Below are positions 44,248 through 53,824 of a stretch of DNA of 64,000 nucleotides, piece after piece. How positions within the stretch are numbered: the first letter of the stretch is position 1; every line of letters starts with the position of its first letter. Source of the stretch: an uncultured Flavobacteriaceae bacterium. Lineage in GTDB: Bacteria; Bacteroidota; Bacteroidia; Flavobacteriales; Flavobacteriaceae. The stretch spans positions 434,001-498,000 of the forward strand of contig CANLXN010000002.1 in assembly GCA_947495135.1 (NCBI GenBank), read 5' to 3'. Under the pieces are notes generated by a model that worked only from the letters and a program-made list of their open reading frames with translations, did no database searches and was not told where the DNA came from. The translations under genes and the position numbers were made by a program.

Positions 44248-46437
44248 ATGAAAAAATTCCCACATTATCTGCAGCCTGACTCAAAAGACTGTGGTCCTAC
44301 TTGTCTGAAAATTCTTTCGAAGTTTTACGGCAAAAGGGTTTCCATCCAAGAGCTTCGTATGCTCAGTGAGACCACCCGGGAAGGAAGTTCATTATTATCG
44401 ATAAGTGACACAGCCGAGAAAATTGGATATAGAACTCTAGGAGTGAAATTATCCAGTGAGACACTTAAAAATGCTAGCTTACCATGCATCTTGCATTGGA
44501 ACAACGATCACTTCGTTGTTCTGTATAAAGTAAAAAAAGGTACATTCTATATATCAGATCCTGCCTACGGCCTTATAGACTATCCAGAAGCAGAATTTAT
44601 TGAAATGTGGATAGGGAAAAATGCCACAGAAAATAGTCTTGAGGGAATTGCTCTTCTCATCGAACCCACGCCAAAATTTAAACAATACAAAGCCGAAATA
44701 GAAGACACCTCCTTTGGCTTCAGATATCTATTTCAATATGTAGCCAAATATAAAAGATTTATAACGCAGCTCATTATTGGGTTACTCGCCGGCAGTCTAT
44801 TACAATTAGTGGTTCCGTTTTTAACACAAAGCGTAGTCGATGTGGGAATCAAAAACCAGGACATTAACTTCGTATATCTTATTCTTTTTGCTCAGATAGC
44901 TCTATTTATTGGAAGAAGCGCAATAGAAATTATTAGAAGTTGGATCTTACTTCATCTCAGCACCCGAATTAATATTTCTCTCATTTCAGACTTCTTCATT
45001 AAGCTAATGAATCTCCCCATTTCATTCTTTGACACAAAAATGACTGGAGATATCATGCAGCGCATCAGTGATCATAAAAGAATTGAAAGCATCCTTACCA
45101 CATCTTCGCTCAACGTTCTGTTTTCTTTGGTAACATTTATCGTATTCAGTATGGTCTTGGCATACTACAGCGGCACAATATTTATGATATTTATTATAGG
45201 CAGTTTATTATACTTTCTCTGGGTAGCGCTTTTTTTAAAGAAAAGAAAAGAATTAGATTACAAAAGATTTTCTCAGGTGAGTGATGAACAAAGCAAAGTT
45301 ATTGAGCTCATTAATGGTATGCAGGAGATAAAACTGCACAATGCCGAAAAGTATAAAAGATGGCAATGGGAACATGTTCAAGCGCGCCTATTCTCTATTT
45401 CCATTAAAAATCTTGCACTTGAACAATACCAAAGCGTTGGTTCTTCTCTACTCAATGAGTTAAAAAATATTATTATCACTGTTTTCTCTGCCAAACTTGT
45501 GATAGATGGAGATATTACTCTGGGTATGATGCTCGCAATTTCTTATATAGTAGGACAACTTAACTCTCCTATTCAACAATTCATAAGTTTTATAAGACAA
45601 CTACAGGATGCTAAAATTTCCTTAGAACGGTTGGGAGAAATTCACAATAAAGAAGACGAAGATAGTGACCAGCTCAACCTAAGAAAAAACATAGATACCA
45701 CTCTTCCTTTCGAAATAAACAATATAGACTTTAGATATACTGGTAGTCACGACTTAGTATTGAAAAACCTATCTCTTCATATTCCTGCTCATAAAACTAC
45801 CGCTATTGTTGGAACCAGTGGCAGTGGAAAAACAACACTTCTTAAAATGCTTCTGAAATTTTACGAACCTACCAAAGGGTCTATCTACATTGGCAATCAC
45901 GATTTAAAGAACATGTCGTCCAGAGCTTGGAGGAAACATTGTGGAGTTGTGATGCAGGAAGGATATGTTTTTAATGACACCATAGCGAACAATATCGCTA
46001 TTGGCGAAGAGACGATAGACCATGAAAAGCTAGAAAATGCCGTCGCAATGGCTAATATCAAATCGTATATCGAAGCACTACCATTAGGCTATAATACCAA
46101 AATCGGTTCAGAAGGAATTGGTCTAAGTACGGGGCAGAAACAACGTCTTTTTATTGCGAGAGCAATCTACAAAAATCCAGAATTTCTGTTTTTTGATGAA
46201 GCTACTTCCGCTCTAGACGCAAAGAATGAGAAAATTATCATGGAAAATCTCGATCATTTTTTTAAAGGAAAAACGGCCATTGTTATTGCACACCGATTAA
46301 GTACCGTAAAAAATGCAGATCAAATTGTAGTACTAGAACAAGGAAGCATTATTGAAATTGGGACACACAAAGAATTAGTAGAACTTAGGGGAAGTTATTT
46401 TGAGCTGGTTAAGAATCAATTAGAACTAGGAAATTAA
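44248..46437 (+). CDS. C39 peptidase-containing ABC exporter
   Basis: The 729-residue protein is a peptidase-containing ABC transporter that cuts double-glycine leaders and exports the core peptide. The N-terminal C39 domain has the intact triad Cys15 (DCGPTC), His88 (NDHFVVLY) and Asp104 (SDPA). A six-helix ABC transmembrane domain spans about 165-440. The nucleotide-binding domain has Walker A GTSGSGKTT, signature LSTGQKQRL and Walker B FLFFDEATSALD, with the H-loop in IAHRLST. It lies downstream of the two GG-leader peptides and 1 bp before the adaptor gene, so it is their probable maturase and exporter. Confidence 0.95.
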   Translation: MKKFPHYLQPDSKDCGPTCLKILSKFYGKRVSIQELRMLSETTREGSSLLSISDTAEKIGYRTLGVKLSSETLKNASLPCILHWNNDHFVVLYKVKKGTFYISDPAYGLIDYPEAEFIEMWIGKNATENSLEGIALLIEPTPKFKQYKAEIEDTSFGFRYLFQYVAKYKRFITQLIIGLLAGSLLQLVVPFLTQSVVDVGIKNQDINFVYLILFAQIALFIGRSAIEIIRSWILLHLSTRINISLISDFFIKLMNLPISFFDTKMTGDIMQRISDHKRIESILTTSSLNVLFSLVTFIVFSMVLAYYSGTIFMIFIIGSLLYFLWVALFLKKRKELDYKRFSQVSDEQSKVIELINGMQEIKLHNAEKYKRWQWEHVQARLFSISIKNLALEQYQSVGSSLLNELKNIIITVFSAKLVIDGDITLGMMLAISYIVGQLNSPIQQFISFIRQLQDAKISLERLGEIHNKEDEDSDQLNLRKNIDTTLPFEINNIDFRYTGSHDLVLKNLSLHIPAHKTTAIVGTSGSGKTTLLKMLLKFYEPTKGSIYIGNHDLKNMSSRAWRKHCGVVMQEGYVFNDTIANNIAIGEETIDHEKLENAVAMANIKSYIEALPLGYNTKIGSEGIGLSTGQKQRLFIARAIYKNPEFLFFDEATSALDAKNEKIIMENLDHFFKGKTAIVIAHRLSTVKNADQIVVLEQGSIIEIGTHKELVELRGSYFELVKNQLELGN

Positions 46438-46438
46438 T

Positions 46439-47722
46439 ATGCCACAAGAAGGACCACAAATAAGAAGTGAAGCAGTACAGGATATACTCACCAGAGTCCC
46501 GCATTGGATGATTCTTTGGGGAAACACCATTGTATTAATTTTACTAATATTATTTTTCCTATTGAGCTGGTTTATTAAGTATCCAGATATTATTACAGCA
46601 GAAACCCTAGTTACTTCAGACTCTCCTCCACAAAAGGAATACGCCCCTAGCTCAGGGAAAATAGACACTATATTAGTTAAAGACAACGACCATGTTAGTA
46701 CAAATGAAATTTTAGTAGTGACTAAAAATACCGCAAAACTCGAGCATGTACTCTTGTTAAAATTAGCTATGGATACGGTACAAATCCAAAGTGGACATTT
46801 ATCCTTTCCAATCGACAAAATTCCACTTCTTTCATTGGGTGAAATAGCTCCAGCTTATGCCCTGTTCGAAAAAGATTATATAGACTATTCGCTCAATAAC
46901 AGTTTAGATCCTTTTTCCAACCAGATAGCTGCCAACAATTTTTCCGAAAACGAATTACAGCTCCGACTCGAAAATCTTAAGACCCAGCAAACAATTGACA
47001 AAAAGAAATTTGAATTAGCCCAAAACGAATATAACAGAAACAAAACGCTTCACGAGAAAGGAGTTATATCACTCAATGAATTTGAAGCCAAAGAACTTCA
47101 ATTTTTAGAAAATGAAAAACGACTAAAAAACGGAGATATCGCTTTTTCTCAGCTAAAGCAATCCATTAATAACGCCTATAGAAATTCGAAAGAAACCAAG
47201 ATCAACTATCAAATGGAATCGACACGTTTATTCAAAAACGTGGTTCAATCGTTCACGCAACTTCGAGAGGCAATTAAAGCTTGGGAATTAAAACATGTGT
47301 TGAAATCTCAGACAAATGGAACCGTATCGTTTGTTAATATTTGGAATCAGGGTCAGACCGTTCAAGCTGGGGATCTACTTTTAACCGTTATCCCAAACGA
47401 TGCTTCTTATTACAATGCTAAAGTGAAGGCGCCTGTTCAGAATTCGGGTAAGATTAAACAGGGTCAAAAAGTAAATATTAAATTGTTCAATTATCCGGAA
47501 ACCGAGTACGGCATGTTATCCGGTTTTATAAAGTCCATGTCTGCGATCCCTAATGAAGAGGGATTTTATTTAGTGAACGTTGAACTTCCAGAGGGCTTAA
47601 CTACTTCTTTTGGCATAGAAATACCTTTCAAAAACGAAATGTCTGGTTCTGCCGAAATCATTACTGAAGATTTGAGGCTCTTGGAACGGTTTTTCTATCA
47701 GCTGAGAGGAATATTCAACTAG
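46439..47722 (+). CDS. HlyD-family secretion adaptor
   Basis: The 427-residue membrane-fusion protein has one N-terminal membrane helix (about 22-46), a short biotinyl-lipoyl-like segment (SGKIDTILVKDNDHV), a long coiled coil (about 160-275, NEYNRNKTLHEKGVISLNEF) and the HlyD-like beta domain (GTVSFVNIWNQGQTVQAGD, VKIKQGQKVNIKLFNYP-like). It follows the C39 exporter after 1 bp and would link it across the periplasm to an outer-membrane TolC-type channel, which is not in this window. Together with the exporter and the peptides it forms a type I secretion route for small cysteine-rich peptides. Confidence 0.93.
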   Translation: MPQEGPQIRSEAVQDILTRVPHWMILWGNTIVLILLILFFLLSWFIKYPDIITAETLVTSDSPPQKEYAPSSGKIDTILVKDNDHVSTNEILVVTKNTAKLEHVLLLKLAMDTVQIQSGHLSFPIDKIPLLSLGEIAPAYALFEKDYIDYSLNNSLDPFSNQIAANNFSENELQLRLENLKTQQTIDKKKFELAQNEYNRNKTLHEKGVISLNEFEAKELQFLENEKRLKNGDIAFSQLKQSINNAYRNSKETKINYQMESTRLFKNVVQSFTQLREAIKAWELKHVLKSQTNGTVSFVNIWNQGQTVQAGDLLLTVIPNDASYYNAKVKAPVQNSGKIKQGQKVNIKLFNYPETEYGMLSGFIKSMSAIPNEEGFYLVNVELPEGLTTSFGIEIPFKNEMSGSAEIITEDLRLLERFFYQLRGIFN

Positions 47723-47842
47723 ACCGGTCATTTCAATAAAAAAAGACTTCATATAGGGTTATTGAAACTGAACAGAGTGCTGCAGAAAGAGCATTCAATA
47801 GTATTAAATCGATATGGAAGGTGTTGGCGGCTTCTCGGGTAT

Positions 47843-49120
47843 TTATTTCTTATAAATTTCACCTTCCTTCATTACAAAAACGACGTTTTCCATAGTGGAA
47901 ATATTTACGGTTGGATCTTCATCTACAGCTATAATATCTGCCAAAAAACCCTCCCTAAGTTGCCCTAACTCATTTTCCATATCCAGTACTTTCGCATTTG
48001 TAAGAGTAGCAGATTGCAATGAAAAAATTGGGGTCCATCCAGCATCGACCATATATTTAAATTCCTTGGCATTCTCACCATGAGGAAAAACTCCCGCATC
48101 TGTTCCAAAAGCAATTTTCACGTCCGATTTGCTCACCATGGTAAAAGTCTCTTTTAGCTTAGCATCGATCATCCGTATTTTTGGAATAATAATTTCTGGA
48201 TAATAACCTGGTATGTCTGCCTTACTTGCAACATACTTTCCAGCTGAAAGCGTTGGCACTAAATAAGTTCCGTACTGCTGCATCAGTTTTGCTGTTTCTC
48301 GGTCCATTAAAGAACCGTGTTCAATAGTTTGGACTCCCGCTTTAATAGCTCGCTGCATACCTTCAATTCCATGAGCATGAGCTGCCACATGCATTCCGTA
48401 TTCCTTTGCTGTTCGTACAATTTCGTTCGCTTCTTCCTGAGTAAATTGAGGATTTACACCATTTTTACTCACGCTCAAAACTCCTCCCGTCGCGGTGATT
48501 TTTATACAATCGGCGCCATTTTTATAGCGTTGTCTTACCGCTTTGCGTGCATCTTCAGGGCTATTAATCACCCCGTCTGCTGGTCCAGGATCGCCCATTA
48601 ATTCTTTTCGCATTCCGTTGGTAGGATCTGCATGTCCACCAGTAGTTCCAATTGCCTTCTCTGCTGTGAAAATTCTTGGACCAGGCACCAATCCTTTATT
48701 AATGGCATTTCTCAATGAAACATTTACCCCACTTCCTCCAAGATCTCGAACAGTAGTAAAGCCAGACATCAATGTTCTATTGGCAATTTCTGCCGACTTA
48801 AATGCTACGTCTGATGGATTTTGTGTAAATCGCTCTAAGTATCTACCGGGATTGGTTTCTCCTTCAATATGAACGTGCATATCAATTAAACCAGGCATAA
48901 CCGTTTTATCCTTCAGGTCGATTACAATATCTTCAGATGTTTTTGCTTCTGAAAATCCATTCTCAATGCCTTTAATAGTTTTGCCAGAAACAACAATTGT
49001 TTTATCGGAAAGAACTTTTCCATTTTTTGTATCGACTATTTTGCCACAATGCAGATAAATATCTTGGGCATTACTTCCGAAGAAAATAAAAAGAAAAAAT
49101 AGCGTGAAATAATTTTTCAT
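47843..49120 (-). CDS. Exported amidohydrolase-family metal-dependent hydrolase
   Basis: I start at the ATG ending at 49120, which gives the signal peptide MKNYFTLFFLFIFFGSNAQ; the longer upstream frame lacks one. The 425-residue enzyme has the amidohydrolase metal motifs: MPGLIDMHVHIE (H82, H84), the bridging lysine in DCIKITATGG, AAHAHG and TIEHGS for the next histidines, and AFGTDAGVFPHG for the final aspartate. The best match by eye is the imidazolonepropionase/prolidase-like group that includes Xaa-Pro or N-acyl amino acid hydrolases. The substrate cannot be fixed from sequence. It would act in the periplasm or at the surface. Confidence 0.88.
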   Translation of the reverse strand: MKNYFTLFFLFIFFGSNAQDIYLHCGKIVDTKNGKVLSDKTIVVSGKTIKGIENGFSEAKTSEDIVIDLKDKTVMPGLIDMHVHIEGETNPGRYLERFTQNPSDVAFKSAEIANRTLMSGFTTVRDLGGSGVNVSLRNAINKGLVPGPRIFTAEKAIGTTGGHADPTNGMRKELMGDPGPADGVINSPEDARKAVRQRYKNGADCIKITATGGVLSVSKNGVNPQFTQEEANEIVRTAKEYGMHVAAHAHGIEGMQRAIKAGVQTIEHGSLMDRETAKLMQQYGTYLVPTLSAGKYVASKADIPGYYPEIIIPKIRMIDAKLKETFTMVSKSDVKIAFGTDAGVFPHGENAKEFKYMVDAGWTPIFSLQSATLTNAKVLDMENELGQLREGFLADIIAVDEDPTVNISTMENVVFVMKEGEIYKK

Positions 49121-49275
49121 AGTTGTAAGGTTAGATACCATGCAATTTACAGCTTTTATCGATCGCTTAAAAGGTTGGAAAATGAAAAAAATAACAACCA
49201 CTATTTTGTTTGAAACCACCGAAGTTCTAAGAGGTATCTCATTAGATGCAGATGATAGGAAGCACTAATTATTAA

Positions 49276-50295
49276 TTAGGCAATGCCTCTCAATTTCTTT
49301 TCCCATTGCCAGGCAGAGGCAAGGGCGTCTTCCATAGACATTTCGGTCTTCCAACCCAATACTTCATTGGCTTTTGAAGTATCAGCATATACAGAAATCA
49401 CATCTCCAGGCCTTCGCCCTACAATCTTGTAGTTTAGTTTAACGCCAGAAACTTTTTCAAATGCATGTACCACTTCCAAAACGCTACTTCCTCTTCCAGT
49501 TCCCAAATTGAACATTTCATAACTCGTTTCGTTATTACCTTGCAGCAGTCTTTTCATAGCAACGACATGAGCCCTTGCAAGATCCACTACATGAATATAA
49601 TCTCGAATACAACTGCCGTCCTTAGTAGGATAATCATCTCCAAAAACAGAGAGTTCTTCACGCAGTCCTGCCGCAGTTTGAGTTATAAAAGGAACTAAAT
49701 TCTGGGGGGTTCCAATGGGCAGTTCACCAATTTCAGTAGAAGAATGAGCTCCAATGGGATTAAAATAACGAAGTGCTATGGATTGAACCTTAGTAGCATT
49801 ACAAGTATCGAAAATAATCTCCTCGCTAATTTGTTTTGTGTTTCCATAAGGAGAAACAGCCTGTTTAACTGGTGCATCCTCATTGATAGGCAATACATCT
49901 GGCTGTCCATAAACTGTACAGGAGGAACTAAAAATAAAATGGTCTATATGGTGTTTGTTACATTCTTGAAGTAAATACACCAGCGTATTTATGTTGTTTT
50001 CATAATACAGCAACGGATTTTCGACACTCTCACCAACTGCCTTACTAGCCGCAAAATGAATAATCCCATCCACCTTGGTTCTATTGAAATAATCCTGAAC
50101 CGCCAACTTATCGCGGAGTTCTAATTTTTCAAACTGTGGACGAATTCCCGAAATTTTTTCGATTCCATCCAACACTTTTACATCAGAGTTAGAAAGGTTG
50201 TCTATAACAACTACCTCCATACCAGCGGCTTGAAGCTCTACCACTGTATGGCTTCCTATAAATCCTAAACCTCCTGTTACAAGTATTCTTTTCAT
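49276..50295 (-). CDS. galE: UDP-glucose 4-epimerase
   Basis: The 339-residue short-chain dehydrogenase-type enzyme interconverts UDP-glucose and UDP-galactose (or the N-acetyl forms). The NAD-binding motif VTGGLGFIGSH is at the N-terminus. The catalytic SSSCTVYG serine region and the SPYGNTK YxxxK motif are present, with ALRYFNPIGAH following. GalE-specific IGELPIGTPQNLVPF and the C-terminal GRRPGDVISVYADTSKA segments complete the assignment. It lies 23 bp downstream of a sugar aminotransferase gene, so both probably serve surface polysaccharide or lipopolysaccharide synthesis. Confidence 0.95.
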   Translation of the reverse strand: MKRILVTGGLGFIGSHTVVELQAAGMEVVVIDNLSNSDVKVLDGIEKISGIRPQFEKLELRDKLAVQDYFNRTKVDGIIHFAASKAVGESVENPLLYYENNINTLVYLLQECNKHHIDHFIFSSSCTVYGQPDVLPINEDAPVKQAVSPYGNTKQISEEIIFDTCNATKVQSIALRYFNPIGAHSSTEIGELPIGTPQNLVPFITQTAAGLREELSVFGDDYPTKDGSCIRDYIHVVDLARAHVVAMKRLLQGNNETSYEMFNLGTGRGSSVLEVVHAFEKVSGVKLNYKIVGRRPGDVISVYADTSKANEVLGWKTEMSMEDALASAWQWEKKLRGIA

Positions 50296-50318
50296 ACAAA
50301 CCCCTAGACCTCGTTTTA

Positions 50319-51476
50319 TTATTTCGTTACAAAAGCTATCACTGTATTTGTAATAAATTCTATTTGCTCGTCGTCCAGTTCTGTATGCATTGGCAGGGAA
50401 ATAACTTCCTGTACCAGCTGGTTAGTTACTTTGAAGTCGTTTTCGTTGTAACGCTCGTCTGTGTAGGCTTTTTGCAAATGCAATGGTATCGGGTAATAAA
50501 CTCCACACGGAATTCCATTTTCGTTCAAGTGTTCTACCAAAGCATCTCGTTTCCCATTCAAAATACGAAGGGTATATTGATGAAAGACGTGACAATCACA
50601 AGTGTCACAAATAGAATTTCCTGCATCACAAAAACCAGTAGGTGTAACTATTTGATCAATTCCCGCAAATGCCCGTGTATATTTTCTAGCCGCAGCCCTA
50701 CGTGCCGTATTATAAGCATCTAAGTTAGGCAGTTTTGCGCGCAATACAGTCGCCTGAATGGAGTCTAATCTTGAATTAACCCCAACTACCTCGTGATGAT
50801 ATCGCTTATACATCCCATGGTTTACAATTCCTCGAATGGTGTGCGCAAGATCGTCGTCATTGGTAAATATCGCCCCTCCATCGCCGTAACAGCCTAAATT
50901 TTTGGAAGGGAAAAAGGAGGTCGAAGCCACATGACCAATAGATCCTGTTTTCTTTTTGGAACCATCTTTAGATTTGTAGTCTGAACCAATACCTTGAGCA
51001 TTGTCTTCAATTACAAACAAATTATGTTCGTTCGCCAACTCCATGATCTCATCCATCTGAGCTGCAAGCCCAAATAAATGAACAGGCACAATGGCTTTTG
51101 TTTTTGGCGTAATCGCTTTTCTTATTGCTGAAATATCTATATTAAAGTTTACGGGATCCACATCCACCAAAACTGGAGTCAATCCAAGGAGTGCAATAAC
51201 TTCAACGGTGGCAGCAAAGGTAAAGTCGGCTGTAATAACCTCATCACCTGGCTTTAAACCAAGTCCCATCATTGCTATTTGTAAGGCATCTGTTCCATTT
51301 GCACATGGAATCACATGTTTCACACCCAAGTAGTCTTCTAATTCTTTTTGAAACTGATGCACCTCAGGCCCATTGATAAATGCTGTGGATTCAATAACGT
51401 CCAACACAGATTGGTTTACGCGGTCTTTAATGTGCTCATATTGACCTTTTAGGTCTACCATTTGTATTTTTCTCAT
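50319..51476 (-). CDS. DegT/DnrJ/EryC1/StrS-family sugar aminotransferase
   Basis: I start at the ATG ending at 51476 (MRKIQMVDLKGQY), where family similarity begins; the 24 residues upstream look non-coding. The 385-residue PLP enzyme shows CANGTDALQIAM, DEVITADFTFAATVEVI, VPVHLFGLAAQMDEI, EDNAQGIGSDYK and the Schiff-base lysine in FFPSKNLGCYGDGGAI, followed by YHHEVVGVNSRLDSIQAT. Such enzymes aminate keto-sugar nucleotides, and WbpE/WlbC-like 3-oxo sugar acids are one option. With galE just downstream and Kdo transferase divergent, a role in glycan precursor synthesis is likely. A CDTCDC cysteine cluster near FCDAGNSICDTCDC is noteworthy but unexplained. Confidence 0.92.
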   Translation of the reverse strand: MRKIQMVDLKGQYEHIKDRVNQSVLDVIESTAFINGPEVHQFQKELEDYLGVKHVIPCANGTDALQIAMMGLGLKPGDEVITADFTFAATVEVIALLGLTPVLVDVDPVNFNIDISAIRKAITPKTKAIVPVHLFGLAAQMDEIMELANEHNLFVIEDNAQGIGSDYKSKDGSKKKTGSIGHVASTSFFPSKNLGCYGDGGAIFTNDDDLAHTIRGIVNHGMYKRYHHEVVGVNSRLDSIQATVLRAKLPNLDAYNTARRAAARKYTRAFAGIDQIVTPTGFCDAGNSICDTCDCHVFHQYTLRILNGKRDALVEHLNENGIPCGVYYPIPLHLQKAYTDERYNENDFKVTNQLVQEVISLPMHTELDDEQIEFITNTVIAFVTK

Positions 51477-51557
51477 AGTACTTACCCGTAAAGTCGGGTG
51501 CTTATTTATATGAAGCGTCTCCGATTGTAACGATTCATCTTGCTTCAAATTAGAACG

Positions 51558-51573
51558 TTTGTAAAATTACAAA
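51558..51573. promoter_or_regulatory. 16-bp inverted repeat in the aminotransferase/kdtA intergenic region
   Basis: TTTGTAA-AA-TTACAAA is a perfect 7-bp inverted repeat with a 2-bp centre. It lies about 80 bp upstream of the aminotransferase start and 113 bp upstream of kdtA. It is AT-rich and could arise by chance. Confidence 0.25.
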
Positions 51574-51685
51574 AATTGTTTCCCAAATTATCCAAAGCCC
51601 ACATGAATTTAGGAAATACAGTAATCCCATTTTTTCAACAACCCAATAATGAGAAGAATTAGCAAATAACCGCTATTTTAGCTCT

Positions 51686-52939
51686 ATGAGAATTCTCTAC
51701 ACGCTTTTAACTCATATCGCATATGCACATATTCAGGTGGCTCAACTGTTTAGTAAGAAGCTACGGTTGTTTGTGAAAGGTAGAAAATCTTCATTTTCAA
51801 TATTGACCGAAAAAATTAACCCAGCCAATTCTAACATTTGGTTTCATTGTGCTTCGTTGGGCGAATATGAGCAGGGAGTGCCTATCATGGAAGCTGTGAG
51901 GAAGGCGTACCCAGATTATAATATCGTGGTTACTTTCTTTTCGCCTTCGGGGTATGAAATCAAAAAAAATACTCCTCTGGCCAGTGCGGTAGTTTATCTT
52001 CCATTTGATACGAGAACGAACGCAAAAAAATTCATTTCAATTGTAAACCCAAAAATTGCATTATTTGTTAAATATGAATTTTGGCCAAACTATCTATTCG
52101 AGTTACAGGCAAACAAAATTCCTGCCTTACTCATCTCTGGGTTGTTTAGAAAGAAGCAAGTCTTTTTTAAACCCTATGGCGGATTTATGCGAAAAGCCTT
52201 GCGAACTATTGATCATTTCTTTGTACAAGATACTACGTCTGAGGGACTTTTAAAGAAACTCAAATTCACCAATGTTACGGTTAGTGGTGACACGAGATTT
52301 GATCGAGTATCTCATCAAATAGAACAGGACAACTCCTTGGACTTTATTGAAGATTTCAAAGGTGATTCGCTTTGCTTGGTATGTGGAAGTAATTGGCCAG
52401 AAGATGACGCCGTTTTATGGCCCTATATGAACGCATCCCCGGATAAAGTGAAGTTTATTATGGCTCCTCATAAGCTAGATGCTTCAAAGATTGAAAATTT
52501 CAGAAAAAAATTAAAACACCCTTCCATCCTTTATTCTGAAAAAGAAGGTGCCAATTTACCCAACTTCAAAGTTCTTATTATCGACACCATAGGGTTACTC
52601 ACTAAGATTTATAGCTATGCAGACATAGCCTATGTTGGGGGGGCGATGGGTACCACTGGATTACATAACATCTTGGAGCCGGCCACTTTCGGAGTTCCTA
52701 TTGTAATTGGGAATAACTTCGATCAATTCCCAGAGGCAAAACGCCTTCAACAGTTGGCAGGTTTGTTTTCTGTTTCGAATGCCGAAGAGTGTAGCGAAGT
52801 CTTGGAAAAATTAGTTTCAGATAAAAAATTTCGTCAGCAAACGGGGATGATCTCCGGCCATTTTGTGAATAGTAATACCGGTGCTACGCGAGTGGTGATG
52901 GAGTATGTTGAGAAACTAATAGACCATGGGCAAAAATGA
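51686..52939 (+). CDS. waaA: Kdo (3-deoxy-D-manno-octulosonate) transferase
   Basis: The 417-residue glycosyltransferase adds Kdo to lipid A precursors at the inner membrane. It starts with a short hydrophobic segment (ILYTLLTHIAYAHI) and shows the WaaA/KdtA pattern: IWFHCASLGEYEQG, VVTFFSPSGYE, VYLPFDTR, KYEFWPNYLFEL, SGDTRFDRV and the late YVGGAMGTTGLHNILEPATFGVPIVIG-type block (seen as AYVGGAMGTTGLHNILEPA). Length is typical. It is divergent from the galE/aminotransferase pair, which fits envelope glycan synthesis. Confidence 0.95.
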   Translation: MRILYTLLTHIAYAHIQVAQLFSKKLRLFVKGRKSSFSILTEKINPANSNIWFHCASLGEYEQGVPIMEAVRKAYPDYNIVVTFFSPSGYEIKKNTPLASAVVYLPFDTRTNAKKFISIVNPKIALFVKYEFWPNYLFELQANKIPALLISGLFRKKQVFFKPYGGFMRKALRTIDHFFVQDTTSEGLLKKLKFTNVTVSGDTRFDRVSHQIEQDNSLDFIEDFKGDSLCLVCGSNWPEDDAVLWPYMNASPDKVKFIMAPHKLDASKIENFRKKLKHPSILYSEKEGANLPNFKVLIIDTIGLLTKIYSYADIAYVGGAMGTTGLHNILEPATFGVPIVIGNNFDQFPEAKRLQQLAGLFSVSNAEECSEVLEKLVSDKKFRQQTGMISGHFVNSNTGATRVVMEYVEKLIDHGQK

Positions 52940-53023
52940 TATCCTTGGCTTTTGGTTCTATTTTTTCGTTTAAAGTTCCACACTTATGTTCATTCAATCC
53001 TTTTCCATCGCAAGTCTGACATC

Positions 53024-53677
53024 TTAAACCGAAATAGCTTCATTTAAATAACGTCTAAACGGCAATAGTTCCTTATAGACTTCGATCACTTTTTTATTAA
53101 AGTTGGGTGATAATACCTCATTTCTGGTGAGTTGATAACCCGCAGCAAAGGATTTCATTTTAAGAAGGTCGATATGTGGGTGGTCGTTAGCAAAGCCGCG
53201 TGGAGCGTTGGTGAGACTTTCAGCAGTGATTAACCCCCCAAAAGTTCTTCGGAAACTTTTCTTGTGGAGGATCTTCACTAACTCCTCCCCATTGTAATCA
53301 ATTGCGTCTCTAATGCTTTTCAATAATTTAGACGAAGGATGCCAATAACCACCACCCAAAAAACATTCATTAAGACCCAGTTCTATATAAAAGTCACCTT
53401 GCTTACTTACTTGATCGAGTCCAGCGCCAAAATGATCTTTATAGACTGGCTTATTAGGGTGAAACATCAAATTATTATTGATGCGATTAATGGCTTTCTT
53501 GCCTGGAGTATCAAAATAATTAGGATCAATTTTAGCCAGTTCAAGATTCATTTCATCTAACCAACCAATGAAGAAATCCCGAATCTCATGATATTCCTTT
53601 CTATGAGCATCCATCCAATCCTTATGGTTGTTCTTTTGAAGACGTTCAAGGAAATCGAATAATCTGGTAAAACTCAT
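53024..53677 (-). CDS. DUF2461 protein
   Basis: I start at the ATG ending at 53677 (MSFTRLFDFLERLQ), giving 217 residues. Family features are NNHKDWMDAHRKEY, KKAINRINNNLMFHPNKPVYKDHFGAGL, GDFYIELG, the GGGYWHPSSKLLKSIRDAID segment and RGFANDHPHIDLLKMKSF. DUF2461 (TIGR02453) proteins are widespread and of unknown function. The gene stands alone, convergent with the Kdo transferase gene, and I see no operon partner. Confidence 0.92.
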   Translation of the reverse strand: MSFTRLFDFLERLQKNNHKDWMDAHRKEYHEIRDFFIGWLDEMNLELAKIDPNYFDTPGKKAINRINNNLMFHPNKPVYKDHFGAGLDQVSKQGDFYIELGLNECFLGGGYWHPSSKLLKSIRDAIDYNGEELVKILHKKSFRRTFGGLITAESLTNAPRGFANDHPHIDLLKMKSFAAGYQLTRNEVLSPNFNKKVIEVYKELLPFRRYLNEAISV

Positions 53678-53824
53678 ACAATACTTAGTTGCTGGATATT
53701 TAAGAAAAAACAAAATAGTTAAAGCGCTAAACTTAGCTTTAGAAATAGGAATTAATCACCCCAGAGAAGTCTTCTGCGCTCCTACTAGAATAAACTACTA
53801 CTCACTTGCATGATGGCGCGTACC

